From: Acidimicrobiales bacterium | GTDB taxonomy: Bacteria; Actinomycetota; Acidimicrobiia; Acidimicrobiales; SZUA-35 | Direction of reading: 5' to 3' | Assembly: GCA_013003535.1 (NCBI GenBank) | Contig: JABDIY010000041.1 | Coordinates: 1-50,708, forward strand | Length of the DNA: 50,708 nucleotides | In this document: positions 22,888 through 30,788 of the stretch, piece by piece | Position numbering within the stretch: position 1 is the first letter of the stretch | Layout of the letters: each line of letters opens with the position of its first letter | The notes under the pieces: generated by a model | What the model was told of the DNA's origin: nothing | The model's input: only the letters and a program-made list of their open reading frames with translations | Database searches by the model: none | Position numbers and translations under genes: made by a program

Positions 22888-25306
22888 AACCCTGTTCGGT
22901 GCGGCCGGTGCCACTCGGTTCCGAGCCGGACAACGACTGCACCACGTCACTGTCGGCGAGTGATGCGCGAATGTCCACGTCGGCCCGAGCCACCACGTTG
23001 GGACAGAAACGGCGCATGGCTCCTTCGAGCGCAGCTTGCACCTCGTGACCTATTGCGGTTGCATCCGGGTGGTCACATTCGATCACCACCGAGTCATGCA
23101 CGGTCTGCACGGGACGTGCCGATGGATACCTCTGCAAACGCTGGTGGAGGTCGGCGTAGGCGCTCAGCATGATGTCTGCCACCCCGCCTTGAATGGGTGC
23201 ATTGCGCCAAGCGTTCACCATCGCGGAAACTCGCTCCTGGGCCGAGCGCTCGAGAAACGGGATGATCACATTCCGTCCAAGGTCTGCCCGTATTGCCTCA
23301 ATGTAACGATGGCGAAGCGACCGGTCCTCAAACTGCTTGCTCAGCTCTGCTGTGGACATCGGAACGGTCTGATGGTGCAACACCACACCGTGATCAGCCT
23401 CGAACCGAGAACGGACCCGCATCAGTTCCGGAGACTCGGATTGGATCGCGGCCAGGACCGCATCGAGGAAGAGTCGATCGAGATGCAGGTTGAACTGCTG
23501 TCGCCTTCCGGCCAGGGTGCGGCTGGAGAAGGTGAACGGGGTTCCATCGTCGAGCAACGCAACGGGGGCCGAATACCCGAGGAGCCAATCAACTTCCGCC
23601 ACGAGGCGGTCCGCGGTCTGGAGGTGTTGAGATGGATGTAAGCCCGCTACCTCCTCAGCCGATGGATAGCGGCCCTGCGACTGTCGGAACTCCCGTCGAA
23701 TTCTGGCAACCGTGGAAAAGCCTCGGGCAAGTCGCATGGTCACCGTCCAGTCGATCGCCGACGTCTCGGTTCGGATTTCCTTGACCTCGGCAATCCGCTG
23801 TTCCGCCCACGCTGCGGTGCCCGGGTAGGTGATCCGATACTGGGCCAAGAGCCTCGCGGCTTCCTCCACAGTGGTAGGGGATCCCTCGGCGGTCAGAGAA
23901 CGCGACAGGGCGGCGGCACCTGTGCCATAGGCGATTCCGAAGTTGAGCGCCTTGGCGATTTGACGGAGATGTTTGAGACGTTCCGGATCATCCTTCGCCA
24001 ATTGGTCGCGATCAAAGCCGAACATGCTCGCCGCAGTGCTTACATGGACATCATCACCACGGGCGAAGGCGGCACGCAGTGGGGCGTCTTCAGCCACCTG
24101 AGCCAAATACCTGAGTTCGGCCTGGCTCAGGTCAGCGTGCACGAATACACGGTCGCCACCTGGTGGACGGAAATGGCGCTTCATCCGAGGAGCGAAGTTC
24201 TGGGCGTTGGGATTTCGGCTGGCCAGGCGACCCGTGTTGGTACCGATCACTTGAAGGTACTGGGGTCGCAGTCGCCCATCGGAGTGCATATGTTCGTGAA
24301 TCGATTCGCCGTAGGTGCTCAGGATCTTCGTGTGGTTCCTGAACTCAAGCAGTGTCTCGCTCAGCGGTCCACCGATCTCCTTGAGTTCGGATGCAGTTAG
24401 CGAATCCATGTCGTTGAGTAATCGGCGCTCGCCGTGGCGACGACCGGTCCATCCGAGCACCTCATCCTGGGCCCACCGGTTCAACACTTGTCGTACCATC
24501 CGGTCAGAAGCAGGGTTCCACGTAGGTTCGGTGATGTCATCGAACAGGGTTCCCTGGCCGCCACCGGTGAGCGCCGCCAGACGCCCCAGGACGACGCGGT
24601 TTTCTCGCTCGATGGTGATCAATTCTTCCTGCCACGCCGGCCAGTCAAAGGGAAGACCAGTTCGTTCCATCTGGTCTAGGAAGGGGCGAGCATCCATTTC
24701 GATCTCCGTGATCAGCTCCAAGTCCGCGGCCGCGATCTCAGCTCGAATCGCATCGCTCACCCACAGCGTTTCCACGGCATCGGCGGCCGCATAGGCGATC
24801 TGGTCGCAGCTGAGATCCCCCGTGGCCGTGTAGGACAGCTGCGTGGTCCCCTTGCCCTTGGCCTCGATTCCGAGGTAATGGCGGGTGGCCCAGGCGAGGC
24901 CATGAAACCAAGTGACACCACTCTGGCCCTGGAAGATGAGCGCATCCGCAAGCTGAGCATCCCACCAAGTGAGGCCGGTTGTGGTGTCGGACGAAGCGAA
25001 GACGGCGCGGTCGATGACCCGGGCGTCGAAGTTCGCATTCCACGCCGCCGCCGTGACGCCCGTCAGAAGCGGCGCCAGGGCGGTCGGGTTCACATCTCGG
25101 GCGTCCACCACAAAGGCCTGCTCCCTTCCGTCGAGGGCTCGGGTGGCAACCGACATAACCCGGAGCTCTCCAGCGGCAGCGCCGTCAATCGGTACTTCGG
25201 TGTCTATAGCGATCCACTGGGCTGCACTCAGCGCGCCCTCCAGTTCTGGGAGCTGGGCCTCGCCGGCGATGTAGGTGCATGCCACGTCGGCGGGATCACG
25301 CTTCAC
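22856..25306 (-). CDS. Family A DNA polymerase with 3'-5' exonuclease domain and a large insertion
   Basis: 816 residues from GTG 25306; an upstream ATG at 25366 is possible. The N-terminal DEDDy exonuclease has IDTE (Asp35, Glu37), WNANFD (Asp94) and a YAAAD third motif, so it looks active. There is no 5'-nuclease domain. Polymerase motif A is HADLSQAELR, motif B RQIAKALNFGIAYG, and motif C VHDSVV, where the usual Glu after Asp is Ser. The stretch between motifs B and C is about 280 residues, against roughly 115-120 in E. coli Pol I, so about 160 residues are extra. A role in repair or translesion synthesis is likely but unproven. The promoter is TAGTGT, seven nt upstream. Confidence 0.88.
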   Translation of the reverse strand: MKRDPADVACTYIAGEAQLPELEGALSAAQWIAIDTEVPIDGAAAGELRVMSVATRALDGREQAFVVDARDVNPTALAPLLTGVTAAAWNANFDARVIDRAVFASSDTTTGLTWWDAQLADALIFQGQSGVTWFHGLAWATRHYLGIEAKGKGTTQLSYTATGDLSCDQIAYAAADAVETLWVSDAIRAEIAAADLELITEIEMDARPFLDQMERTGLPFDWPAWQEELITIERENRVVLGRLAALTGGGQGTLFDDITEPTWNPASDRMVRQVLNRWAQDEVLGWTGRRHGERRLLNDMDSLTASELKEIGGPLSETLLEFRNHTKILSTYGESIHEHMHSDGRLRPQYLQVIGTNTGRLASRNPNAQNFAPRMKRHFRPPGGDRVFVHADLSQAELRYLAQVAEDAPLRAAFARGDDVHVSTAASMFGFDRDQLAKDDPERLKHLRQIAKALNFGIAYGTGAAALSRSLTAEGSPTTVEEAARLLAQYRITYPGTAAWAEQRIAEVKEIRTETSAIDWTVTMRLARGFSTVARIRREFRQSQGRYPSAEEVAGLHPSQHLQTADRLVAEVDWLLGYSAPVALLDDGTPFTFSSRTLAGRRQQFNLHLDRLFLDAVLAAIQSESPELMRVRSRFEADHGVVLHHQTVPMSTAELSKQFEDRSLRHRYIEAIRADLGRNVIIPFLERSAQERVSAMVNAWRNAPIQGGVADIMLSAYADLHQRLQRYPSARPVQTVHDSVVIECDHPDATAIGHEVQAALEGAMRRFCPNVVARADVDIRASLADSDVVQSLSGSEPSGTGRTEQGSRMPGSNGPV

Positions 25307-25313
25307 ACCATCG

Positions 25314-25319
25314 ACACTA
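25314..25319 (-). promoter_or_regulatory. Leaderless -10 box of the DNA polymerase gene
   Basis: Minus-strand TAGTGT ends seven nt before GTG 25306. The remaining 144 bases to the AlaX stop show no other element. Confidence 0.45.
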
Positions 25320-25463
25320 ACCGGACAGTGGCGCAGCAACCTGCCCGGTACAACCGGACGGGACATTTGCCGGTCGCTGAAACACAAGGTGACCCACCAA
25401 GGTGGGGTACCCGACGGAACCCGAAAAACGGCCCCAGCTCTGGGCCAGCAGTTCCCGTGTCTC

Positions 25464-26183
25464 CTAGCTGAGCTCCCACCGAATCCGTTTGTTGCCCTTG
25501 CCTTTGGACTCGGTTTTGACAACGGTGAACGTGCCGATCTCGCCGGTGGAGGCCACATGGGTTCCTCCGTCGGCCTGTTTGTCCAGCCCCACGATGTCTA
25601 CCACCCGGATCTCCTTCACCCCATCGGGGATCATGTTGACCTTGGTGCGAATGAGATCTTCGTCCTCCACCGCTGTCTCCCGGGGCAGGAAGGTGACCTC
25701 GATAGGTCGATTCGCCGCAATCTCGTCGTTGACGGCAACCTGAATCCTCTTGGCGAAGCCTTCGGGCAGCGGGTCGAATTCATAATCGATCCGGCCTTTG
25801 AGTGGCTCCATGTTGTTGCCAGTGGAGAGCACTCGGTACTCGTTCCAGATGACGCCTCCCAGAACGTGCATGGCCGAATGGGTTCGCATGAGTTGGTGGC
25901 GACGGTCCCAGTCCACCGAGCCTTCGATCGTTAGTCCGCTCGCAGGAGCGTCGCCCTCGATCGTGTGCCAGATATCGGGGCCATCCTTCTTCACGGCAAC
26001 AACCACGGCCGACCCGCCGTCCCACGTGACCGTGCCCGTGTCGGTTGGTTGCCCGCCCCCAGCGGCGTAGAAAGCGGTCTGATCGAGAAGAACTTTTCGC
26101 TGGCCGCTGTTGTCGGCGACGTCCACGACCACCGCGCTGAACTGTCGAAGGGTTTGGTCGGCAAGGTACAGCTGCTCAGTCAT
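25464..26183 (-). CDS. AlaX-type alanyl-tRNA editing hydrolase
   Basis: 239 residues from ATG 26183. The N-terminal beta part has FYAAGGGQPTDTG, the signature of AlaRS-type domains. RTHSAMHVL supplies the HxxxH zinc pair. The second zinc motif is QADGGTHVAST, where the textbook Cys of CGGTH is Asp, a variant I have seen in other AlaX proteins. These free-standing domains cleave Ser (or Gly) from mischarged tRNA-Ala. The C-terminus ends GKGNKRIRWEL, normal for the family. It is divergent from the DUF1801 gene and upstream of the polymerase on the same strand. Confidence 0.88.
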   Translation of the reverse strand: MTEQLYLADQTLRQFSAVVVDVADNSGQRKVLLDQTAFYAAGGGQPTDTGTVTWDGGSAVVVAVKKDGPDIWHTIEGDAPASGLTIEGSVDWDRRHQLMRTHSAMHVLGGVIWNEYRVLSTGNNMEPLKGRIDYEFDPLPEGFAKRIQVAVNDEIAANRPIEVTFLPRETAVEDEDLIRTKVNMIPDGVKEIRVVDIVGLDKQADGGTHVASTGEIGTFTVVKTESKGKGNKRIRWELS

Positions 26184-26189
26184 GGTGCA

Positions 26190-26195
26190 AATGTA
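26190..26195 (-). promoter_or_regulatory. Leaderless -10 box of the AlaX gene
   Basis: Minus-strand TACATT ends six nt before ATG 26183. Confidence 0.5.
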
Positions 26196-26269
26196 TTCCC
26201 ATCTGCGGCTCGGAACTCTTGTATGCACCAGGGGTTGCAGCCAACGCGGTGGGCGGGCAGGATCGGTTC

Positions 26270-26698
26270 ATGGCTGAAAACAAGACCAAGGTCACCACTG
26301 TCGACCCCTTGAGCTTCGTGGCGGCCATTGAGCACCCGGTTCGCCGTGCCGATGCCCAGGCGTTACTGGAGCTCATGAGCAGGGTGACTGGCTGCCAACC
26401 CAAGATGTGGGGGCCTTCGATCGTCGGTTTCGGCAGCTACCACTACAAATACGACAGTGGTCGGGAGGGCGATTTGATGATCACTGGCTTCTCCGCCCAG
26501 AAGGCCAAACTCTCCATCTACGTCGTTTCGGGTTATGACAACCTCGCCGACGAACTCGCTCGGTTGGGAAAACACAAGCTTGGTCGGAGCTGTCTGTACA
26601 TCAACAAATTGGCCGACGTGGATCTGGCGGTGCTCGAGGAGATCGTGCAGAAGTCGGTAGCCGAAATGCGGGCCAACTACGAAACGCAGGACTGTTAG
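26270..26698 (+). CDS. DUF1801 (YdhG-like) protein
   Basis: 142 residues from ATG 26270. MWGPSIVGFGSYHYKYDSGR followed by a short strand-helix core and KHKLGRSCLYINKLADVDL is the DUF1801 fold. Family members are small cytoplasmic proteins, some iron-related by name only; the function is not established. GGCAGGA upstream is a weak ribosome site. It is divergent from AlaX, with 86 bases between the starts. It is followed by an SRPBCC gene with no shared overlap. Confidence 0.8.
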   Translation: MAENKTKVTTVDPLSFVAAIEHPVRRADAQALLELMSRVTGCQPKMWGPSIVGFGSYHYKYDSGREGDLMITGFSAQKAKLSIYVVSGYDNLADELARLGKHKLGRSCLYINKLADVDLAVLEEIVQKSVAEMRANYETQDC

Positions 26699-26772
26699 CG
26701 CTCCCCACCTTGGGTACGCTGTTGGCGACTGCCAGATGGCTACAGCTGGCGGGAATCCTCGGAGGAGCACTG

Positions 26773-27204
26773 GTGGAAACCACCACGCAGATCACCATCG
26801 AACGCCCGGCCGATCTCGTCTTTTCCGTGGTGTCGGATATGTCACGAAATCCGGAGTGGCAGAAGGGGATGAAGTCATGCACCTGGACCTCCGACCCACC
26901 GATCCGGGAGGGATCAACCTATGACCAAGTGGCAGAGTTCCTCACCCGGAACATCATCACTTCATTTGAGGTGGTGGAGTTTGAACCCGATCGAAAGATC
27001 CGCATCAAATCCGTCAAAAGCACCTTTCCCCTAGACATCACTCGCAGCGTTGAACCCACCGGGGAATTCCGTTGCCAGGTGACGGCAGTAGTAACCGGCG
27101 AGCCTTCGGGTGTCTTGAAATGGCTTAACCCCATGATCAAGCCCCTCGTGGCGCGATCAGTCCGCAAGGACTACGAGCGTTTAAAAGTTCTGCTCGACGG
27201 CTAG
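26773..27204 (+). CDS. SRPBCC (START-like) ligand-binding protein
   Basis: 143 residues from GTG 26773, chosen because GGAGGA lies six nt upstream; an in-frame upstream start exists at 26710. ITIERPADLVFSVVSDMSRNPEWQKGM is the classic first helix-strand of the SRPBCC/polyketide-cyclase fold, and SGVLKWLNPMIKPLVARSVRKD is the C-terminal helix over the cavity. Such proteins bind hydrophobic small molecules; no catalytic residues are evident. A possible -10 box, TACGCT, lies at 26715-26720. Confidence 0.82.
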   Translation: METTTQITIERPADLVFSVVSDMSRNPEWQKGMKSCTWTSDPPIREGSTYDQVAEFLTRNIITSFEVVEFEPDRKIRIKSVKSTFPLDITRSVEPTGEFRCQVTAVVTGEPSGVLKWLNPMIKPLVARSVRKDYERLKVLLDG

Positions 27205-27343
27205 CGCCCCGGCACCACAATGGCTGCGGCCACAATCGGGGAATACGCACGCAAACTTCGGCACCACGTGTCCAGTTCGCTGGTTACTGTTCGTTGTGGA
27301 GGTATGAGCGGCGCACCCGGCGTCGTCCACGGAAGGAGTCAAA

Positions 27344-27661
27344 ATGCCAAAATATATGTTGACCTATCACGGTGAAGCAGGACCGATGCCAAGCGAGCCG
27401 GCCGAAATCGAGGCGGTCATGGCCGAGTGGGGAGCCTGGTATGGAACCATGGGTGACAACCTCGTCGACGGGGGAGCGCCCTTCGGAGCGCACGCCGCAG
27501 TCGGCCCCGATGGCTCCTCGGTTGCCTCGCCGGCAGCACTGTCGGGTTACACCGTCATCAATGCGAATGACTTGGATGCCGCCGTCTCGGTCGCCAAGGG
27601 TTGCCCGGTACTGGCCAATGGCCACACCGTGCAGGTTTCCGAGGCCATCGATATGGGCTAG
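27344..27661 (+). CDS. YCII-related protein
   Basis: 105 residues from ATG 27344 with GGAAGGAG upstream. MPKYMLTYHGE and EWGAWYGTMGDNLVDGGAPFG are typical of YCII/DGPF-type proteins, small alpha/beta-barrel dimers. The role is unknown; in actinobacteria they often sit beside ECF sigma factors, but none is here. It ends at a strong hairpin shared with the convergent amidohydrolase gene. Confidence 0.8.
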   Translation: MPKYMLTYHGEAGPMPSEPAEIEAVMAEWGAWYGTMGDNLVDGGAPFGAHAAVGPDGSSVASPAALSGYTVINANDLDAAVSVAKGCPVLANGHTVQVSEAIDMG

Positions 27662-27680
27662 AGCGCCGCAACAGTTGGTC

Positions 27681-27700
27681 GGCCCGGGGAAACCCGGGCC
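27681..27700. terminator. Strong hairpin between convergent genes
   Basis: GGCCCGGG-GAAA-CCCGGGCC is an 8-bp all-GC stem with a GAAA tetraloop, between the YCII stop and the amidohydrolase stop. It can end transcription in both directions, though no long T-run follows. Confidence 0.6.
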
Positions 27701-27702
27701 AT

Positions 27703-28734
27703 CTAACTGGTGCCGGCGAAACCGGTGAGCACTGCCGCAATGTTCTGGCCGAGTTGGGCCGTGGCGTAACCGCCTTCCATCACGAAAAGTGTCGGTCGAT
27801 CAAAACGGGCGATGCGGCGGCCCATCTCGGTGAAGTCCTCCTCCACCAATCGAAACTGGCTGATCGGATCGTCCATGAACGTGTCCACCCCCAGCGACAC
27901 CACCAAGGCATCGGGCGCCAGACCGGTCAGCCAATCCGTTGCGGATTTCAGAGCGGCAAACCAGGTATCGGCGCCGGTTCCATGGGGAAGCGGTAAGTTC
28001 AGATTGGTGCCGAGTCCTTGGTCACGGCCGGTCTCGTCGGCGTGGCCCAAGAAGTACGGAAATTCCACCATCGGATCGGCGTGGATCGAGCAGAAGGCAA
28101 CGTCGCCCCGATCATAGAAGATGTCTTGTGTTCCATTGCCGTGGTGATAGTCAACGTCGAGAATGCCAACCCGGTTCATCCCGGTGGATCGGAGACGCTG
28201 GGCGGCAATAGCCGCGTTATTGAGATAGCAGTACCCGCCAAACTGGTCACTCGTGGCGTGATGGCCAGGGGGCCGGCAGCGGGCAAAGACCGAGCGAGCA
28301 CCGGCTGCGAGGTGGTGGGCGGCAGTATCGGCCGCCGCCGCACTGGCCATGGCGGCCTTCCAGGTGTGCTCAGCGATTGAGCAGTCCGCGGCGAAGCTGT
28401 AGTACCCCAGCTGCGCTTTCAGGCTGTCGGGGCGAACGTTCCGCATACGGCGGGCGGGCCAGCCGAAACCCATTGCCGCCGAGGCGGCGTGGCCCTCGTC
28501 CTTCCAGCGCGAAAACGCATGCTCGACGAACTCCACATAGGCGGGCTCGTGGACCGTTTCCACCAACATCCGGTCGAATGGCAGAGGCGGAATCACCTCT
28601 CCGAGGCCAGCGGCATCGGTTGCGATATCAACGAAGCGGGATCGTTCCGGGCGCTCCCACGAGAGAATGAGTTCGGCCGAGTCGAGCTCGAGGCAGTGGT
28701 GGTCCTGGTCATCGTCGGATCGAACAATCAGCAT
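27703..28734 (-). CDS. Histone-deacetylase-fold amidohydrolase (acetylpolyamine amidohydrolase-like)
   Basis: 343 residues from ATG 28734. It has the arginase/deacetylase fold with CRPPGHHATSDQFGGYCYLN (charge-relay His pair), DVDYHHGNGTQDIF (zinc Asp and His), a later zinc Asp in SLGVDTFMDDP, and EGGYATAQLGQN near the C-terminus. Bacterial members remove acetyl groups from acetylpolyamines or acetoin-related substrates in the cytosol. Zinc and proton-relay residues look intact. It is divergent from the aminotransferase. A link to polyamine or amine catabolism with the neighbouring aminotransferase is possible but not demonstrated. Confidence 0.88.
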   Translation of the reverse strand: MLIVRSDDDQDHHCLELDSAELILSWERPERSRFVDIATDAAGLGEVIPPLPFDRMLVETVHEPAYVEFVEHAFSRWKDEGHAASAAMGFGWPARRMRNVRPDSLKAQLGYYSFAADCSIAEHTWKAAMASAAAADTAAHHLAAGARSVFARCRPPGHHATSDQFGGYCYLNNAAIAAQRLRSTGMNRVGILDVDYHHGNGTQDIFYDRGDVAFCSIHADPMVEFPYFLGHADETGRDQGLGTNLNLPLPHGTGADTWFAALKSATDWLTGLAPDALVVSLGVDTFMDDPISQFRLVEEDFTEMGRRIARFDRPTLFVMEGGYATAQLGQNIAAVLTGFAGTS

Positions 28735-28741
28735 GGTCCGC

Positions 28742-28747
28742 AGCGTA
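28742..28747 (-). promoter_or_regulatory. Leaderless -10 box of the amidohydrolase gene
   Basis: Minus-strand TACGCT ends seven nt before ATG 28734. Confidence 0.5.
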
Positions 28748-28866
28748 CGAGATCGGCGAGGGTGGCAGCTGAGGTTCGCGCTCGGGCGTTCTGGCAGACC
28801 AGGATCGCGTCAGCGCGATCGTGGGCTGCCACAACTATTCCGCCGATCCTGGCGTTGGGCAATTCC

Positions 28867-28872
28867 TATACT
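28867..28872 (+). promoter_or_regulatory. Leaderless -10 box of the aminotransferase gene
   Basis: TATACT, close to the ideal -10 sequence, ends six nt before ATG 28879. Confidence 0.6.
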
Positions 28873-28878
28873 TCGAGC

Positions 28879-30177
28879 ATGAACCTAGACCTAGCGGTCG
28901 CCGCCGCCAAGCAGAACTACGCCGACGCCCGCCCCAACAGCGCCGCATGGGCCCGCCGCGCCGCCGAAGTTCTACCGGGAGGAAACACGCGGTCGGTATT
29001 GGCCTTCGAGCCATTTCCGTTTCGAGTGGAACGAGCCGAGGGCAAATACCTGTGGGATGTAGATGGCCACCAATATGTGGACTTTCTCGGCAATTACACC
29101 GCCGGCTTGCTCGGCCATTCACCCGAACCGGTGGAGAAGGCCGTTCGAGCGGTGCTCGACTCGGGGTGGTCCCTTGGTTCGGTTCATCGAGATGAGGTGC
29201 AGCTGGCGGAATTGCTGACGGACCGATTCCCGTCGATCGAGCAGGTGCGGTTCACCAACTCCGGCACGGAGGCCAACCTCATGGCACTGGCGCTGGCTAC
29301 CCACACAACCGGCAGATCCAAAGTAGTCGTTTTTCAGCACGGGTATCACGGCGGGGTTCTGGCATTCGGCGAGACTGCGAACCCGGTCAACGTTCCCCAT
29401 CACTGGCTCGTTCTGCCATACAATGACGAAACCGCCGTGGTCGAAGCGTTTCGTGCTCACGGTGCCGACATTGCATGTGTGCTGGTGGAGCCGATGCAGG
29501 GTTCGGCTGGTTGCATTCCCGGTACGCCAGAATTCCTGTCGCTCTTGCGAAACCAATGCTCGAGCAGCGGATCACTGCTGATATTCGATGAGGTGATGAC
29601 CTCTCGATTCTCATTGGGCGGCGCTCAAGAGGTGCTAGAGATTGCACCGGACCTCACCACCCTCGGCAAGTATCTGGCCGGTGGGTTCAGTTTCGGAGCC
29701 TTTGGAGGGAGTCGCAAGATTATGGGAACCTTCGACCCCAAGCGCAGCGGCGGGCCCGTCGCATCGTTGGCGCATGCCGGCACGTTCAACAACAATGTGA
29801 TCTCCATGGCGGCCGGTGTTGCCACCCTCAGAGAAATGGTCAACCCGGCCGTTCTCGACCGCACCAACAAGCTGGGAGAGTCGCTCCGCAAAGATCTGAA
29901 CGAGATATTTCTGCAGGCAGGGGTCGGCATGTGTGCCACGGGGCAGGGATCACTCATGAACATCCACGGGACCGCCGGGCCAGTGCGGTCGGCCGCCGAT
30001 CTGGCGGGGGGCGACGATCGCCTGAAAGAGCTGCTCTTCTTCGCCCTGCTCGACCACGGGTTCTACATCGCTCGCCGCGGGTTCATTGCCCTGTCCTTCG
30101 AGATCACAGCTGCCGACGTGGCGAACCTGCTGACATCAATCAAGGAGTGGTCAACGGCGCATCGCGCTCCCGTTTGA
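28879..30177 (+). CDS. Class III PLP aminotransferase (glutamate-1-semialdehyde aminomutase-like)
   Basis: 432 residues from ATG 28879. ARRAAEVLPGGNTRSVL is the GSA-aminomutase-type N-terminus. FTNSGTEANLMALALA binds the PLP phosphate, VLVEPMQGSAG and LLIFDEVMTSR carry the ring-stacking and Asp residues, and TLGKYLAGGFSFGAFGG holds the Schiff-base Lys. All catalytic parts are present. A true HemL is unlikely, since no other haem genes are near. It probably transaminates a small amine or amino acid. The downstream cupin begins 48 nt later from its own promoter. Confidence 0.88.
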   Translation: MNLDLAVAAAKQNYADARPNSAAWARRAAEVLPGGNTRSVLAFEPFPFRVERAEGKYLWDVDGHQYVDFLGNYTAGLLGHSPEPVEKAVRAVLDSGWSLGSVHRDEVQLAELLTDRFPSIEQVRFTNSGTEANLMALALATHTTGRSKVVVFQHGYHGGVLAFGETANPVNVPHHWLVLPYNDETAVVEAFRAHGADIACVLVEPMQGSAGCIPGTPEFLSLLRNQCSSSGSLLIFDEVMTSRFSLGGAQEVLEIAPDLTTLGKYLAGGFSFGAFGGSRKIMGTFDPKRSGGPVASLAHAGTFNNNVISMAAGVATLREMVNPAVLDRTNKLGESLRKDLNEIFLQAGVGMCATGQGSLMNIHGTAGPVRSAADLAGGDDRLKELLFFALLDHGFYIARRGFIALSFEITAADVANLLTSIKEWSTAHRAPV

Positions 30178-30213
30178 CGCCAAGATCGAAGGGACAGCTC
30201 GCGCCGGAGCGGG

Positions 30214-30219
30214 TACGGT
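30214..30219 (+). promoter_or_regulatory. Leaderless -10 box of the cupin gene
   Basis: TACGGT ends six nt before GTG 30226; it would also drive the three-domain enzyme gene 8 nt downstream of the cupin. Confidence 0.55.
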
Positions 30220-30225
30220 GGTGCC

Positions 30226-30780
30226 GTGACCTCGGCTGATGCCTCCCTGCTTGAAAAGTTCATAGCCGACTGTCGCGAGGCGGCCAGAGGTAGCGGTGCG
30301 GTGGCGCGAATCGCAGAACTCACCGAAGCCCTCGTGGCGGATCCCTCAGCAATTCAGGCCGAAGCCAAGCCCCTTCCAGATCGGATCCCCTCGATGGGTT
30401 GGGAGGACCTACTATTCGACGATGACGCAATCACCGTGATGCTGATAGCTACGCCCCCCGGGGTTGCTCAGCCTCCGCACGATCATCGAATGCCAGCCGT
30501 CATCGGAGTATTCCAGGGTTGCGAAGACCAGCGCTTCTACCGTCGCCAAGGAGACGGACTGTTGGAAATGCGCGGGCGGGCGATCCAACAGGGTGAGGTT
30601 CTCACCTTGGGCAAAGCGACGGTGCATGCCATCTCCACCGACGGCCCCGATGTGTGCCGGGCCGTTCACGTGTATCTCGGCAAACTCGCCGACGTCGACC
30701 GAACAATTTACGACCCCGAGACCTTTGAACCAGAGGTTTTCACCATTGAACGATATGCCGAGTACTGCATCCCGCTCTAG
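30226..30780 (+). CDS. Cysteine-dioxygenase-like cupin
   Basis: 184 residues. The metal-binding cupin core is at about 80-165: PPHDHRMPAVIGVFQG gives the His-x-His and the following strand, and KATVHAISTDGPDVCRAVHVYLGKL gives the distal His. The fold resembles small cysteine- or thiol-dioxygenase-type enzymes with one non-haem iron. No second cupin repeat is present. It is the first gene of a two-gene operon with the three-domain phosphonate-type enzyme, with an eight-nt gap, so its substrate may relate to that pathway; this is inference. Confidence 0.75.
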   Translation: MTSADASLLEKFIADCREAARGSGAVARIAELTEALVADPSAIQAEAKPLPDRIPSMGWEDLLFDDDAITVMLIATPPGVAQPPHDHRMPAVIGVFQGCEDQRFYRRQGDGLLEMRGRAIQQGEVLTLGKATVHAISTDGPDVCRAVHVYLGKLADVDRTIYDPETFEPEVFTIERYAEYCIPL

Positions 30781-30788
30781 GTCGTCTG

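Noticed and set aside
28879-30177. Naming the aminotransferase hemL
   Set aside because: The protein resembles glutamate-1-semialdehyde aminomutase, but the context has no haem genes and class III enzymes are diverse.
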